Shown here in pieces: positions 1 through 8,568 of a DNA stretch of 64,000 nucleotides; position 1 is the stretch's first letter, and each line of letters starts with the position of its first letter. The notes under the pieces were generated by a model, which saw only the letters and a list, made by a program, of their open reading frames with translations, was not told the DNA's origin and searched no databases. Position numbers and translations under genes: made by a program. The stretch comes from RYN-230 sp036497945 (GTDB lineage: Bacteria; Actinomycetota; Actinomycetes; Streptosporangiales; Streptosporangiaceae): assembly GCA_036497945.1 (NCBI GenBank), contig DASXIN010000040.1:1-64000 (forward strand), in the 5' to 3' direction.

Positions 1-622
1 CGGGTCCTTGCCGCGGCGGCTTGCCGCCGCTCGGCGCGGCGTGGCGATCGGGGGGTTCCGGGGGGTCGTCCCCCCGGACCGGCTCTGTCAGCAGCCTGGT
101 GACCATCCGCACCGCGTCGTCCACAGCGGCCGCCACCGGCGCGCTCAGCCCGATGCCCTCTTCCAGGGTGGCCGGTTCACAGCCCACCACCAGCACCCGC
201 CCGGCGTCCGCGCCCAGCGTCCCGGCCAGGCTGAGCACCAGGTCGGGCTGCATACCGTGCGCGTTGAGCAGGCTCAGGACTTCCAGTCCGGGAGGGTGCC
301 CCCCCGGATCCCCCTGATCGGCGCTGCGCGCCGAGGCCGGCTCAGCCGGCCGGGGCTCCGGGCCTGGCTCGGGCTCGATCAGGTAGACGGTGCCCGGCTG
401 GCCGCCGCGCTGGGTGGTGTCCACCAGGATGGTGCTGTCGAACCCCTCGGCCAGGTCGTAGGCGAGGTGCATGCCGCGGATGCCGTAGTCGGTGACCCGA
501 ACCCCGTCGGGCAGCTCGTAACGGGCCAGCCGCCGGGCTACCTCCACCCCGAAGCCGTCGTCGCTGAGGAAGATGTTGCCCAGACAGGCGACCAGGGTCC
601 GGCCGGTCTGCCCGCCACTCAC
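1..622 (-). CDS. [NiFe] hydrogenase maturation protease (HycI/HyaD family), 3' end outside window
   Basis: Endopeptidase that trims the C-terminal tail of the hydrogenase large subunit after nickel insertion; its likely substrate is the HhyL protein encoded at 5151-6935. Reading from GTG at 622, the N-terminus has the family pattern GNIFLSDDGFG, followed by DYGIRG near residue 48 and an ILVDTT strand; these regions carry the metal-binding acidic residues in the family. The start overlaps the upstream SIS gene stop as GTGA, so the two are translationally coupled. The frame stays open to base 1 (207 codons seen, already longer than the usual 150-180). The last ~25 codons are not family-like: they are a Pro/Asp-rich tail encoded by a copy of the dispersed repeat at 33-79. 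Family assignment is firm; the true C-terminus is unknown. Confidence 0.85.
   Translation of the reverse strand, partial: MSGGQTGRTLVACLGNIFLSDDGFGVEVARRLARYELPDGVRVTDYGIRGMHLAYDLAEGFDSTILVDTTQRGGQPGTVYLIEPEPGPEPRPAEPASARSADQGDPGGHPPGLEVLSLLNAHGMQPDLVLSLAGTLGADAGRVLVVGCEPATLEEGIGLSAPVAAAVDDAVRMVTRLLTEPVRGDDPPEPPDRHAAPSGGKPPRQGP
33..79. repeat. Dispersed GC-rich repeat, copy R1 (inside protease gene)
   Basis: Core reads GGCGATCGGGGG, then a G-run/C-run hairpin ending CCCCCCGGAC. The same core and hairpin occur at 2918-2962, 17065-17115, 21351-21529 and 55433-55735. This copy is translated in antisense as part of the C-terminal tail of the hydrogenase maturation protease (DDPPEPPDR...APSGG). 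Confidence 0.75.
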
Positions 623-1311
623 CGGGCATCACCCAGGGTCCGCACGGTGAGTTCCCAGAGCAGGTGGTAGATAGTGGTCTGGGCTTCCTGGATCCGGTGC
701 ACCGAAGTCGACGGCGCGACGAACAGGAAGTCGAGGCTGTCCAGTTCGGCCATCTTCCCGCCGTCGTAGCCCGCGATGCCCACGGTGAGCAGGCCGCGCC
801 GCGTCGCCTCGTCCAGGGCGCGCAGCAGGTTCTCCGAATTCCCGCTGGTGGACAGGCCGACCGCGATGTCCTGCGGCTGCCCGAGGGCGGCGATCTGCCG
901 GGCGAAGACCACCTCGACGCCGATGTCATTGCACAGCGCGGTGATCACCGCAGTGTCGTTGGCCAGGCAGAATGCGGGCAGCGGCCGTTCACCGGCGCCC
1001 GGGTCGAGGAACAGCGAGGCCAGTTCCTGCGCGTCGGTGGCGCTGCCGCCGTTGCCGAACGCAAGCACCCGGCCGCCCGCGGCGAACCGGGCGGCCATCG
1101 CCTCGGCGCAGGCGATCAGCCGGACGGCGTCTCGCCCGGCGATGGCTGTCCGCAGCTCGATGATCTCGGCCGCCTTGGCCGCCGTGGACTGGCGGACCTC
1201 GGCCAGCACCGCGTCCAGGCCGGACTGCTCCCCGGCGTACAGGAACGGGTAGAGCGCCGCCATCTCGGCCGCGCCGGCCGCGCTGTCCTGGCTGCCCCGG
1301 CTGGCCGTCAC
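619..1311 (-). CDS. SIS-domain protein of hydrogenase cluster (GmhA-like), copy 1
   Basis: A 230-residue sugar isomerase (SIS) fold protein. The phosphosugar-binding signature is visible as VLAFGNGGSATDAQELA (about residues 82-98) and a second loop GLSTSGNSENLL, both typical of GmhA/DiaA-like proteins. It starts at GTG 1311, overlapping the TGA of the HypC-like gene (GTGA), and its own stop overlaps the start of the maturation protease, so it is embedded in a tightly coupled maturation operon. SIS proteins are recurrent neighbours of group 1h hydrogenases, but their role there is not known to me. It is paralogous to the protein at 1520-2149, and the two may form a hetero-oligomer. No heptose pathway genes lie nearby, so a lipopolysaccharide function is unlikely. 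Confidence 0.8.
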   Translation of the reverse strand: MTASRGSQDSAAGAAEMAALYPFLYAGEQSGLDAVLAEVRQSTAAKAAEIIELRTAIAGRDAVRLIACAEAMAARFAAGGRVLAFGNGGSATDAQELASLFLDPGAGERPLPAFCLANDTAVITALCNDIGVEVVFARQIAALGQPQDIAVGLSTSGNSENLLRALDEATRRGLLTVGIAGYDGGKMAELDSLDFLFVAPSTSVHRIQEAQTTIYHLLWELTVRTLGDAR

Positions 1312-1523
1312 GGGTCGGTCACCACCCCGATGGCCTCACCCGCGTGCACCAGGATGGTGTCCCCGACCGCCGCGGTGACCAGGGCGACACTGACCTCTTC
1401 CTGGCCCGCGCCGGTGTCCACCAGGGCCAGCCCATCCGGCAGCAGCTTGGCCACCCGGACCTGCACCGCGGTGTCCGAGCAGGTGATGCACACGTCGCCG
1501 GTGCAGTGCTCAGCAGGCTTCAT
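1308..1523 (-). CDS. HypC/HupF-family hydrogenase assembly chaperone
   Basis: Small (71 residues) beta-barrel chaperone that carries the Fe(CN)2CO unit to the large subunit in HypC family members. The ATG at 1523 overlaps the stop of the upstream SIS gene (ATGA), which fixes the start; a longer frame to 1583 exists but lies inside that gene. Visible family features are CITCSDTAVQVRV and the C-terminal VGDTILVHAGEAIGVV. The classic HypC N-terminus Met-Cys-Leu is absent; instead the cysteines are CTGDVCITC, a form seen in actinobacterial hydrogenase clusters. Operon order on this strand is SIS, HypC-like, SIS, protease. Confidence 0.75.
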   Translation of the reverse strand: MKPAEHCTGDVCITCSDTAVQVRVAKLLPDGLALVDTGAGQEEVSVALVTAAVGDTILVHAGEAIGVVTDP

Positions 1524-2149
1524 GCCACCACCGCGGGGCCAAGCACGCCGGGCTGCTCGAAGAATACGTGCACCAGTTCCCACAGCACGTGATAGGCGGT
1601 CACCTGTACCTCCTTGACGACCCGCGGGTCGGCCGCCGTCGTCGCGATGAGGTGATCCACGGCCGGGCTGCTGCCGATGGTGCCGCCGCCCGCCCCGGCC
1701 AGCGCGATCGTCAGCATGCCTATGCCATGCGCGGTGAGCAGCCCGTTCAGCACGCTTTCCGAGTTCCCGTCGGCCGAGATGCCCAGCGCGATGTCGGCCG
1801 GTGCGGCCAGGTAGCGGAGTTGGTGCGCGAAGATCGCGCCCAGGCCGTCCCGCTCGGCGACGCCGGTCACCGTGGCCACGTCCGCGGTCAGCGAGATGGC
1901 CGGCAGGGCCCGCTTGCCGACGATCACCGGGTGCATGAACTCCACCGCCACATGCTGGCCGTCGGGGCAGGACGCCCCGGCGCCGAACACGACGAGCTTG
2001 CCCCCGGAATGGAAGCGGACCGCCATGTCATGGCAGGCAGCCGCCACTGTGCCCGCGTGCTCCGCGAACTCCCTGAGCGGGGCCGTCCGGCGGTCGAACA
2101 ACCTGGCGACGTCATCGTCCCGCAATGGCGCCGGCGGCACTGTGGTCAT
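1520..2149 (-). CDS. SIS-domain protein of hydrogenase cluster, copy 2
   Basis: A 209-residue SIS-fold protein, paralogous to the one at 619-1311. The first binding loop is KLVVFGAGASCPDGQHVAVE (about residues 51-70) and the second is LGISADGNSESVLNGL. The GNGGS glycine/serine loop of copy 1 is changed to GAGAS, and the second-loop serine in STSGNS is replaced (SADGNS), so substrate binding probably differs between the two. The ATG at 2149 is preceded by a weak AGGA. It is first in the coupled run SIS-HypC-SIS-protease, about 50 bases after the YceI stop, so it may be co-transcribed with YceI. The function in hydrogenase biogenesis is unknown. Confidence 0.75.
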   Translation of the reverse strand: MTTVPPAPLRDDDVARLFDRRTAPLREFAEHAGTVAAACHDMAVRFHSGGKLVVFGAGASCPDGQHVAVEFMHPVIVGKRALPAISLTADVATVTGVAERDGLGAIFAHQLRYLAAPADIALGISADGNSESVLNGLLTAHGIGMLTIALAGAGGGTIGSSPAVDHLIATTAADPRVVKEVQVTAYHVLWELVHVFFEQPGVLGPAVVA

Positions 2150-2202
2150 GTCCTGGGGGTCACTTCCTCCGCTCTGTTGCGCCGCTTTCTCGCGGGAGAG
2201 TC

Positions 2203-2766
2203 TCAGGCCGTGTCGTCTCCCGGCGCCGGAATCGTGACCTCGACCTCGACATCGACCGTGTCACGGACCTTCAGCGCACCGAAGAACGCGGTGTACGGCT
2301 TGATCCCGTAGGCCGACTGTACGACCGTCCCCGTACCCAGGTACGTACCCATCTCACTCTGGACTACATGGAGCCGGAACGGCCGGGACACCCCCCGCAA
2401 GGTCAGGTTCCCCTCGATGACCCCGCTCTCAGCACCGATCTCGAACCGGTTCGCGGTGAATACCGCCTCCGGGTGCCGTTCGGTGGACAGCAGGCGGCGC
2501 GCGGTGGTGGCGATCTCACGCCGGTCACGGTCGGTCAGCGGCTTGAGGCCGCCCGAGCCGTCCCGGACGCTGAGCGCCCCGATGTCGATATGCACCTCGA
2601 GCGTTTCGGGGGCCTTGTCGTCGTCCACGGTGAGCTCGCCCGACCAGTTGGGCAGGTCAATGATCAAGTCATGCCCGGCGGTGGCAGCCAGTCCATCGCG
2701 GTATGTGCGCAGGACAATCCGGCCGCTCTTCGTGCCCAGCCGGTAGCGTCCCGTAGGAACTGCCAT
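2203..2766 (-). CDS. YceI-family lipid-binding-fold protein
   Basis: About 187 residues with the complete YceI lipocalin-like pattern: VPTGRYRLGTKSGRI at the start, AGHDLIIDLPNWSGEL, VHIDIGALSVRDG, then FTANRFEIG, IEGNLTLRGVSRPF and a closing VDVEVEVTIPAPG. YceI proteins bind polyisoprenoid-type lipids; this one has no signal peptide from the chosen ATG at 2766, so it would be cytosolic. An upstream in-frame start at 2811 adds 15 residues without family similarity. It sits between the XRE regulator and the hydrogenase maturation genes on the same strand. A role in quinone or lipid interaction of the hydrogenase is only a guess from context. Confidence 0.8.
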   Translation of the reverse strand: MAVPTGRYRLGTKSGRIVLRTYRDGLAATAGHDLIIDLPNWSGELTVDDDKAPETLEVHIDIGALSVRDGSGGLKPLTDRDRREIATTARRLLSTERHPEAVFTANRFEIGAESGVIEGNLTLRGVSRPFRLHVVQSEMGTYLGTGTVVQSAYGIKPYTAFFGALKVRDTVDVEVEVTIPAPGDDTA

Positions 2767-2917
2767 GGCAGAACCGTAGGACACATGTGGGGGGACGTCC
2801 AGCCCAAACAAAGGGACAGGTCTGACCTGTCGGGTTAATGAGATACGAGTGACGCAGCATGTCGGCTGTTACCGCACCGGGCAGACCTCGCCGGGGAGGC
2901 CTGCCGAGCCGGCGTTT

Positions 2918-2962
2918 GGCGCGAAGCGGCGATCGGGGTCCAGGGGGTCGTCCCCCGGACTA
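2918..2962. repeat. Dispersed GC-rich repeat, copy R2
   Basis: GGCGCGAAGCGGCGATCGG followed by the hairpin CAGGGGGTCGTCCCCCGGAC and ACTAAC. It lies immediately downstream of the XRE regulator gene (minus strand), whose TAG stop is at the repeat edge, and upstream of YceI. The G/C arms could act as a transcription terminator. Confidence 0.7.
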
Positions 2963-3547
2963 ACTAAACGGCAGCTCGCCGAAGAGTTCCTGGATGCGGC
3001 GCAGGTCGCGGAGCCGTGGCTCGGTCTCCCCGCCGACCCAGCGGCCCACCGTCTTGACCGAAACCCCCAGCTGCCGGGCGGCCGCCTCCTGGGTCAGCCC
3101 CTCCCGGCGCAGCGCGGTGGACATCCAGTCGGCGAACGTGGCAGGCCGGCCGGCGTCGTCGGCCATCGCGGCCGGGGCGGTGGCGGGCGCGCTGACCGGC
3201 CCGGCGCTGGCCGCCGCGGCCCGCGGCGCGACCGCGACGTTCCGGTTCACCAGCTCCGCTGGCGGCTGGTTGGAGTGCAGCACGTCGACCTCGACATGCT
3301 CCGGGAAGATGCGGAACGAGACCTGGATCGCACCGGTCGGCCCGGCCGCGTCCAGCAGGGCGCGGAACACGGTCTCGCCGACCTCCCGGTTGCCCTCCTC
3401 GGTCAGCGGCGATTCCGCCAGGCAGCGCCGGACGAAGTCGCGGATCTCCGGGATCCAGGATGGCCGGGCAGGGAAGGTCTGCGACAGAACCACCACGGGG
3501 ACGACCTCGATCGGCCCATCCGCATGCCCGTTGCCCAGCTCAGGCAC
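2960..3547 (-). CDS. XRE-type regulator with degenerate HATPase-like N-terminal domain
   Basis: Predicted DNA-binding regulator of the divergent hydrogenase operon. The C-terminus is a clear XRE helix-turn-helix (LTQEAAARQLGVSVKTVGRW). The N-terminal half follows the strand/helix pattern of RsbW-type anti-sigma ATPases (IPEIRDFVRRCLAES... GETVFRALLDAA... VEVDVL), but the N-box asparagine and the G1 aspartate motif are missing, so ATP binding is doubtful. The two parts are joined by an Ala/Pro-rich linker. I prefer GTG 3547 because GGGAG lies 7-8 bases upstream; a longer frame starts at 3598. Transcribed away from hhyS across a 455-base spacer, it is the obvious candidate for local control. 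Confidence 0.7.
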   Translation of the reverse strand: MPELGNGHADGPIEVVPVVVLSQTFPARPSWIPEIRDFVRRCLAESPLTEEGNREVGETVFRALLDAAGPTGAIQVSFRIFPEHVEVDVLHSNQPPAELVNRNVAVAPRAAAASAGPVSAPATAPAAMADDAGRPATFADWMSTALRREGLTQEAAARQLGVSVKTVGRWVGGETEPRLRDLRRIQELFGELPFS

Positions 3548-3696
3548 TCGTATATCTCCCTTACCAACTGCAGGCCGCAACTCAGTCAGCCTGAACACAG
3601 CGTACGCGTCAATACGACGCAGCGTGCTAACGGAACGGCGGCTTTAGCCCATTGTGCCAGGTGATGCGCATGGTCAGCCGATCGTCGTGGCCAAGT

Positions 3697-3716
3697 CTGT
3701 CTCGTTGGCCAGACAG
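3697..3716. promoter_or_regulatory. Inverted repeat upstream of hydrogenase operon
   Basis: CTGTCT (3697-3702) and AGACAG (3711-3716) are perfect 6-base arms around an 8-base spacer; AGATCT follows directly. A candidate operator or small hairpin. Confidence 0.35.
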
Positions 3717-3778
3717 ATCTGTCCGGCAACCTGCCGCTACCATCTTGATACGCATGGTGGAGGGGTTTAGCATGACGG

Positions 3779-3799
3779 CACCTGCGCATGATGCAGGTG
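3779..3799. promoter_or_regulatory. Perfect 7-base inverted repeat upstream of hhyS
   Basis: CACCTGC and GCAGGTG flank GCATGAT (21 bases, about 200 bases before hhyS). This is the strongest dyad in the spacer and a candidate binding site for the neighbouring XRE regulator. Confidence 0.45.
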
Positions 3800-4002
3800 A
3801 GGCCGGTCATGACCCATTTCCCTGGCGTTGACACGCGCACCTCGGTCCTGGCCGTCCGGCGGTCTGTGGGGCCCGCCAGACGGCTGATTCCCGGTGTCAG
3901 TCCGTCGCAGCCAGCCGCTGCGTTGCGGCGCACGCCCGCACCGGCACCCGCGTCCCCGGATCACAGTGAGTCTCCGAACCACAGCGAGGGGGTGGCTGGG
4001 CA

Positions 4003-5076
<1,074 letters not shown>

Positions 5077-5150
5077 CCGGCAGTACCCGGTAGTACCGAC
5101 AAGCGCCCGCCCGCGGGCAGGGCGCCGGCCAGCAGCGAGAGGGATGAGCG

Positions 5151-6935
5151 ATGACTACTGCCGAGGACACCGGCCTCGTCGAGATGAACTGGGATCCCAT
5201 CACGCGGATCGTGGGCAGCCTGGGCATCTACACCAAGATCGACTTCAAGCAGAAGCGGGTCGTCGAGTGCTACAGCACCTCGTCGATCTTCCGTGGCTAC
5301 AGCATCTTCATGAAGGGCAAGGACCCGCGGGACGCGCACTTCATCACCAGCCGCATCTGCGGCATCTGCGGGGACAACCACGCCACCTGCTCGGTCTACA
5401 ACCAGAACATGGCCTACGGGGTACGCCCGCCGCACCTCGGCGAGTGGATCATCAACCTGGGTGAGGCCGCCGAGTACATGTTCGACCACAACATCTTCCA
5501 GGAGAACCTGGTCGGGGTGGACTTCTGCGAAAGGATGGTCGGCGAGACCAACCCCGGCGTGCTGGAGCGCGCGAACAGCACCGAGGCCCCGCACGCGGGT
5601 GATCACGGCTACCGGACCATCGGCGACATCATGCGCGCGCTGAACCCGCTGGAAGGCGACTTCTACCGGGAGGCGCTCCAGGTCAGCCGATCCACCCGGG
5701 AGATGTTCTGCCTGATGGAAGGGCGCCACGTGCACCCGTCCACGCTGTACCCGGGCGGGGTGGGCACCACTGCGACGGTCCAGCTGTTCACCGACTACCT
5801 GACCCGGCTGATGCGCTACGTGGAGTTCATGAAGCGCGTGGTGCCGCTGCACAACGACCTGTTCGACTTCTTCTACGAGGCGCTGCCCGGGTACGAGGAA
5901 GTCGGCCGCCGGCGCGCCGACCTGGTCTGCTGGGGCAGCCTGAACGACCCCGAGTACTGCGACTTCCGCTACGACCACATGACCGACTGGGGCCGGAAGA
6001 TGTTTGTCAGCCCCGGCGTCATCCGGGACGGGCAACTGCTCACCAACGACCTGGTGGACATCAACCTGGGCATCCGCATCCTGCTCGGCAGCTCCTATTA
6101 CGAGGACTGGGAAGACCAGGAGATGTTCGTGACCCGCGACCCGCTGGGCAACCCGGTGGACCGCAGGCACCCGTGGAACCAGCACACGATCCCCCGGCCG
6201 GCCAAGCGTGACTTCGACAGCAAGTACAGCTGGGTGATGTCACCACGCTGGTTCGACGGCACCAACTACCTGGCCGCGGACACCGGCGGCGGCCCGATCG
6301 CCCGGCTGTGGGCCACCGCGCTGGGCGGCCTGGTCGACTTCGGCTACGTCAAGTCCACCGGGCACAGCGTGCTGATCAACCTGCCGCGCACGGTCACCAA
6401 GCCGGAGGTCACCTTCGAGTGGACGATACCCACCGACAAGGAAGGCAAGCCGCTATCCAACGCGATCGAGCGGGACCGGGCGCGGACTTACTTCCAGGCC
6501 TACGCGGCGGCCTGCGCGCTGCACTTCATGGAGAAGGCGCTGGCCGAGGTGCGCGCCGGGCGCACCAAGACCTGGGAGCCGTTCGAGGTCCCGGACGAGG
6601 CCAACAGCTGTGGCTTCACCGAGGCGGTGCGCGGCGTGCTGTCGCACCACATGGTGATCCGGGACGGGAAGATCGCGAACTATCACCCGTACCCGCCCAC
6701 GCCGTGGAACGCCAGCGTCCGGGACAGCTACGGCACGCCCGGGCCGTACGAGGACGCGGTGCAGAACACACCGATCTTCGAGGAGAACCCGCCGGACAAC
6801 TTCAAGGGCATCGACATCATGCGGGCCGTCCGCAGCTTCGACCCCTGCCTGCCCTGCGGCGTGCACATGTACCTCGGCAACGGGAAGGTCCTGGAGAAGG
6901 TGCACTCGCCGATGACTGCCACCCTGGCCACCTGA
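5151..6935 (+). CDS. hhyL: [NiFe] uptake hydrogenase large subunit, group 1h type
   Basis: 594-residue catalytic subunit. The nickel ligands are visible in both canonical motifs: RICGICGDNH near residues 68-77 (Cys70, Cys73) and DPCLPCGVH at the C-terminus (Cys566, Cys569). Maturation should cleave after His572 and remove a 22-residue tail; the protease gene is at 1-622. The N-terminal DPITRIVGSLG is typical of the family. The stop overlaps the next start (TGATG), coupling it to the HhyE-like gene. AGAGGGATGAGCG provides the ribosome binding site before ATG 5151. Confidence 0.94.
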   Translation: MTTAEDTGLVEMNWDPITRIVGSLGIYTKIDFKQKRVVECYSTSSIFRGYSIFMKGKDPRDAHFITSRICGICGDNHATCSVYNQNMAYGVRPPHLGEWIINLGEAAEYMFDHNIFQENLVGVDFCERMVGETNPGVLERANSTEAPHAGDHGYRTIGDIMRALNPLEGDFYREALQVSRSTREMFCLMEGRHVHPSTLYPGGVGTTATVQLFTDYLTRLMRYVEFMKRVVPLHNDLFDFFYEALPGYEEVGRRRADLVCWGSLNDPEYCDFRYDHMTDWGRKMFVSPGVIRDGQLLTNDLVDINLGIRILLGSSYYEDWEDQEMFVTRDPLGNPVDRRHPWNQHTIPRPAKRDFDSKYSWVMSPRWFDGTNYLAADTGGGPIARLWATALGGLVDFGYVKSTGHSVLINLPRTVTKPEVTFEWTIPTDKEGKPLSNAIERDRARTYFQAYAAACALHFMEKALAEVRAGRTKTWEPFEVPDEANSCGFTEAVRGVLSHHMVIRDGKIANYHPYPPTPWNASVRDSYGTPGPYEDAVQNTPIFEENPPDNFKGIDIMRAVRSFDPCLPCGVHMYLGNGKVLEKVHSPMTATLAT

Positions 6936-7855
6936 TGGCCGACGCGCGCCAGGTCGGGGCCCGGGTCGAGGAGTTGCTCGGTGTCCTGCAATCCGAGGGC
7001 GGGGAGGCGACCGCCCGGGCCGCCGAGGAACTGGTCCGGCTGCTGCTCGGCTTGTACGGCGACGGGCTCCGGCACATCATGTCCGCGCTCCGCGCCGAAG
7101 GCGAGGCGGGCGCGGACATCCTGGACCGGCTGCTGGCCGACCCGCTGGTGGAGAGCCTGTTGCTGCTGCACGACCTGCACCCGCTGGATGTGGACGCCCG
7201 CATTCAGCGGGCGCTCGACGAGGTGCGTCCCTACCTGGGCTCGCACGCGGGCGGCGTGCAATACCTCGGCGTCACCGAGGAGGGGGTGGCCCGGCTCCGG
7301 CTGGAGGGTAGCTGCCACGGCTGCCCGTCCTCCACGGTGACCGTGCAGCTGGCCCTGAAGGGCGCGGTGGAGGACGCGGCACCAGAAGTGACCGAGGTCG
7401 TGGTGGAGGGGATGACCTCGGCCGGGGCGGGCCCGCTGCTGCAGATCGGCAGTCGGCCGCCGGGCCCGGCCTCCGGAGTTGCCGCGGACCGCCAGCCCAG
7501 TGCGACAGGGGACCTGCCGGGTGGTGCGTCCTGGGTCACCCTGCCGGACATCGGGCCGCCGAGCAGCAAGCCGGTCAGCACTTTCGCGGCCGGCGTGCCG
7601 GTGCTGGTCTGCGCGGTCCGCGGCACGCTCTACGCCTACCGGGACGCCTGCGCGGTGTGCGCGGGCTCGCTGGCCGACGGGACCCTCACCGTGGGCGAGC
7701 TGGCCTGCGCCAGCTGCGGCACCCGGTATGACGTGCGCGCGGCCGGTCGGAGCACCGGCGACCCCGCGGCCCACCTCGACCCGCTGCCGCTGCTGGCCGA
7801 CAGTCAGGGCGTGCGGGTCGCGGTGGCCACCCAGCAGGAGGCGATTCGGTCGTGA
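6935..7855 (+). CDS. HhyE-like iron-sulfur protein: NifU C-terminal domain plus Rieske-like domain with four cysteines
   Basis: 306-residue two-domain protein. Residues about 85-160 form a NifU C-terminal-like domain with Cys127 and Cys130 (GSCHGCPSSTVTVQ). Residues about 197-300 have a Rieske-like layout (WVTLPD..., VLVCAVRGTLYAYRDAC, ...CGTRYDV), but the usual two histidine ligands are gone. The clusters read CAVC (239-242) and CASC (258-261), so all four positions are cysteine. Mycobacterial hydrogenase operons encode a comparable protein (HhyE/HucE) proposed to relay electrons to the respiratory chain. It overlaps hhyL (TGATG) and the next gene (GTGA), strongly indicating co-translation. 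Whether the second domain holds an FeS cluster, rubredoxin-like iron or zinc cannot be judged from sequence. Confidence 0.8.
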   Translation: MADARQVGARVEELLGVLQSEGGEATARAAEELVRLLLGLYGDGLRHIMSALRAEGEAGADILDRLLADPLVESLLLLHDLHPLDVDARIQRALDEVRPYLGSHAGGVQYLGVTEEGVARLRLEGSCHGCPSSTVTVQLALKGAVEDAAPEVTEVVVEGMTSAGAGPLLQIGSRPPGPASGVAADRQPSATGDLPGGASWVTLPDIGPPSSKPVSTFAAGVPVLVCAVRGTLYAYRDACAVCAGSLADGTLTVGELACASCGTRYDVRAAGRSTGDPAAHLDPLPLLADSQGVRVAVATQQEAIRS

Positions 7856-8568
7856 GCCGGCCGTCCGGGCTGCGCCGGTTTGCCGTGCCGCCGCAGCAGG
7901 CCGCAGCCCGGCCGGCGGCGGCCACGCCCCAGCCACCCCCGGCCGCTCCCGGGCCAGCTGGGGTGGGCCAGCCGGGCGGGGCCGGCGAGGAGCACTGCGA
8001 GTTCTGCGCGACCGCGATCCCGGCCGGACACGGTCACGTGGCCGACCTGGAACAGTCCAGCCTGATGTGCGCCTGCCGGGCCTGCTATCTGCTGTTCACC
8101 CAGGCCGGCGCGGGCCGGGCCCGCTACCGCAGCGTGCCGGACCGGTACCTGCGCGACCCGGACCGCGTGCTCAGCACGGCCGAGTGGGATGAGCTGCAGA
8201 TTCCGGTCGGGCTGGCGTTCTTCTTGTACCGCTCGGAACCCGGCGAGCTGGGCTGCTTCTACCCAAGCCCGGCCGGCGCCACCGAGTGCGCGCTGGACCT
8301 ACCCGCCTGGCAGCAGCTGGCCGCCGCGCACCCGCTGCTGGGCCAGGCCGAGCCGGACGTGGAAGCCGTACTCATCAGCCAGGACAAGTCAGGTGGCGTC
8401 GAGTACTTCATCGTGCCGGTAGACGCCTGCTACGAGCTGGCCGGGCGGATGCGGATGCTGTGGCGCGGCTTCGACGGCGGCACCGAGGCCCGGCAGAGCA
8501 TCGCGGAGTTCCTGGCCGGTGTCCGGAAGCGGGCCAGGGACGCCCCGCGGGATCTCGGCCATGGCTGA
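7852..8568 (+). CDS. Conserved hydrogenase-operon protein, DUF5947-like, with Cys-rich cluster
   Basis: 238 residues. After a Pro/Ala-rich leader (1-45) comes a cysteine cluster CEFC (49-52) and CACRAC (73-78) that looks like a zinc or iron-sulfur site. A domain rich in aromatic and acidic residues follows (IPVGLAFFLYRS, YFIVPVDACYELAGRMRMLWRGFDGG). I recognise it as the DUF5947 family seen beside actinobacterial hydrogenases; no biochemical role is known to me. It starts at GTG 7852 inside the stop of the previous gene and runs into the next gene (overlap 8561-8568). Being locked between FeS proteins and structural genes suggests an assembly or electron-transfer accessory. Confidence 0.72.
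   Translation: MSRPSGLRRFAVPPQQAAARPAAATPQPPPAAPGPAGVGQPGGAGEEHCEFCATAIPAGHGHVADLEQSSLMCACRACYLLFTQAGAGRARYRSVPDRYLRDPDRVLSTAEWDELQIPVGLAFFLYRSEPGELGCFYPSPAGATECALDLPAWQQLAAAHPLLGQAEPDVEAVLISQDKSGGVEYFIVPVDACYELAGRMRMLWRGFDGGTEARQSIAEFLAGVRKRARDAPRDLGHG

Larger units (their letters stand above)
3548..4002. promoter_or_regulatory. Divergent promoter region between XRE regulator and hhyS
   Basis: 455 bases with no convincing gene. It holds two inverted repeats (3697-3716 and 3779-3799) and should contain the promoters for both the regulator and the hydrogenase structural operon. A TTGACA hexamer occurs near 3829 but I see no good -10 hexamer at 17 bases, so I do not call a start site. GAGGGGG near 3986-3992 is the likely ribosome binding site of hhyS. 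Confidence 0.5.

Noticed and set aside
6728..7936. Long minus-strand frame antisense to hhyL and the HhyE-like gene
   Set aside because: No domain, repeats Arg/Ala/Gly; the plus-strand genes have clear motifs and coupled starts.
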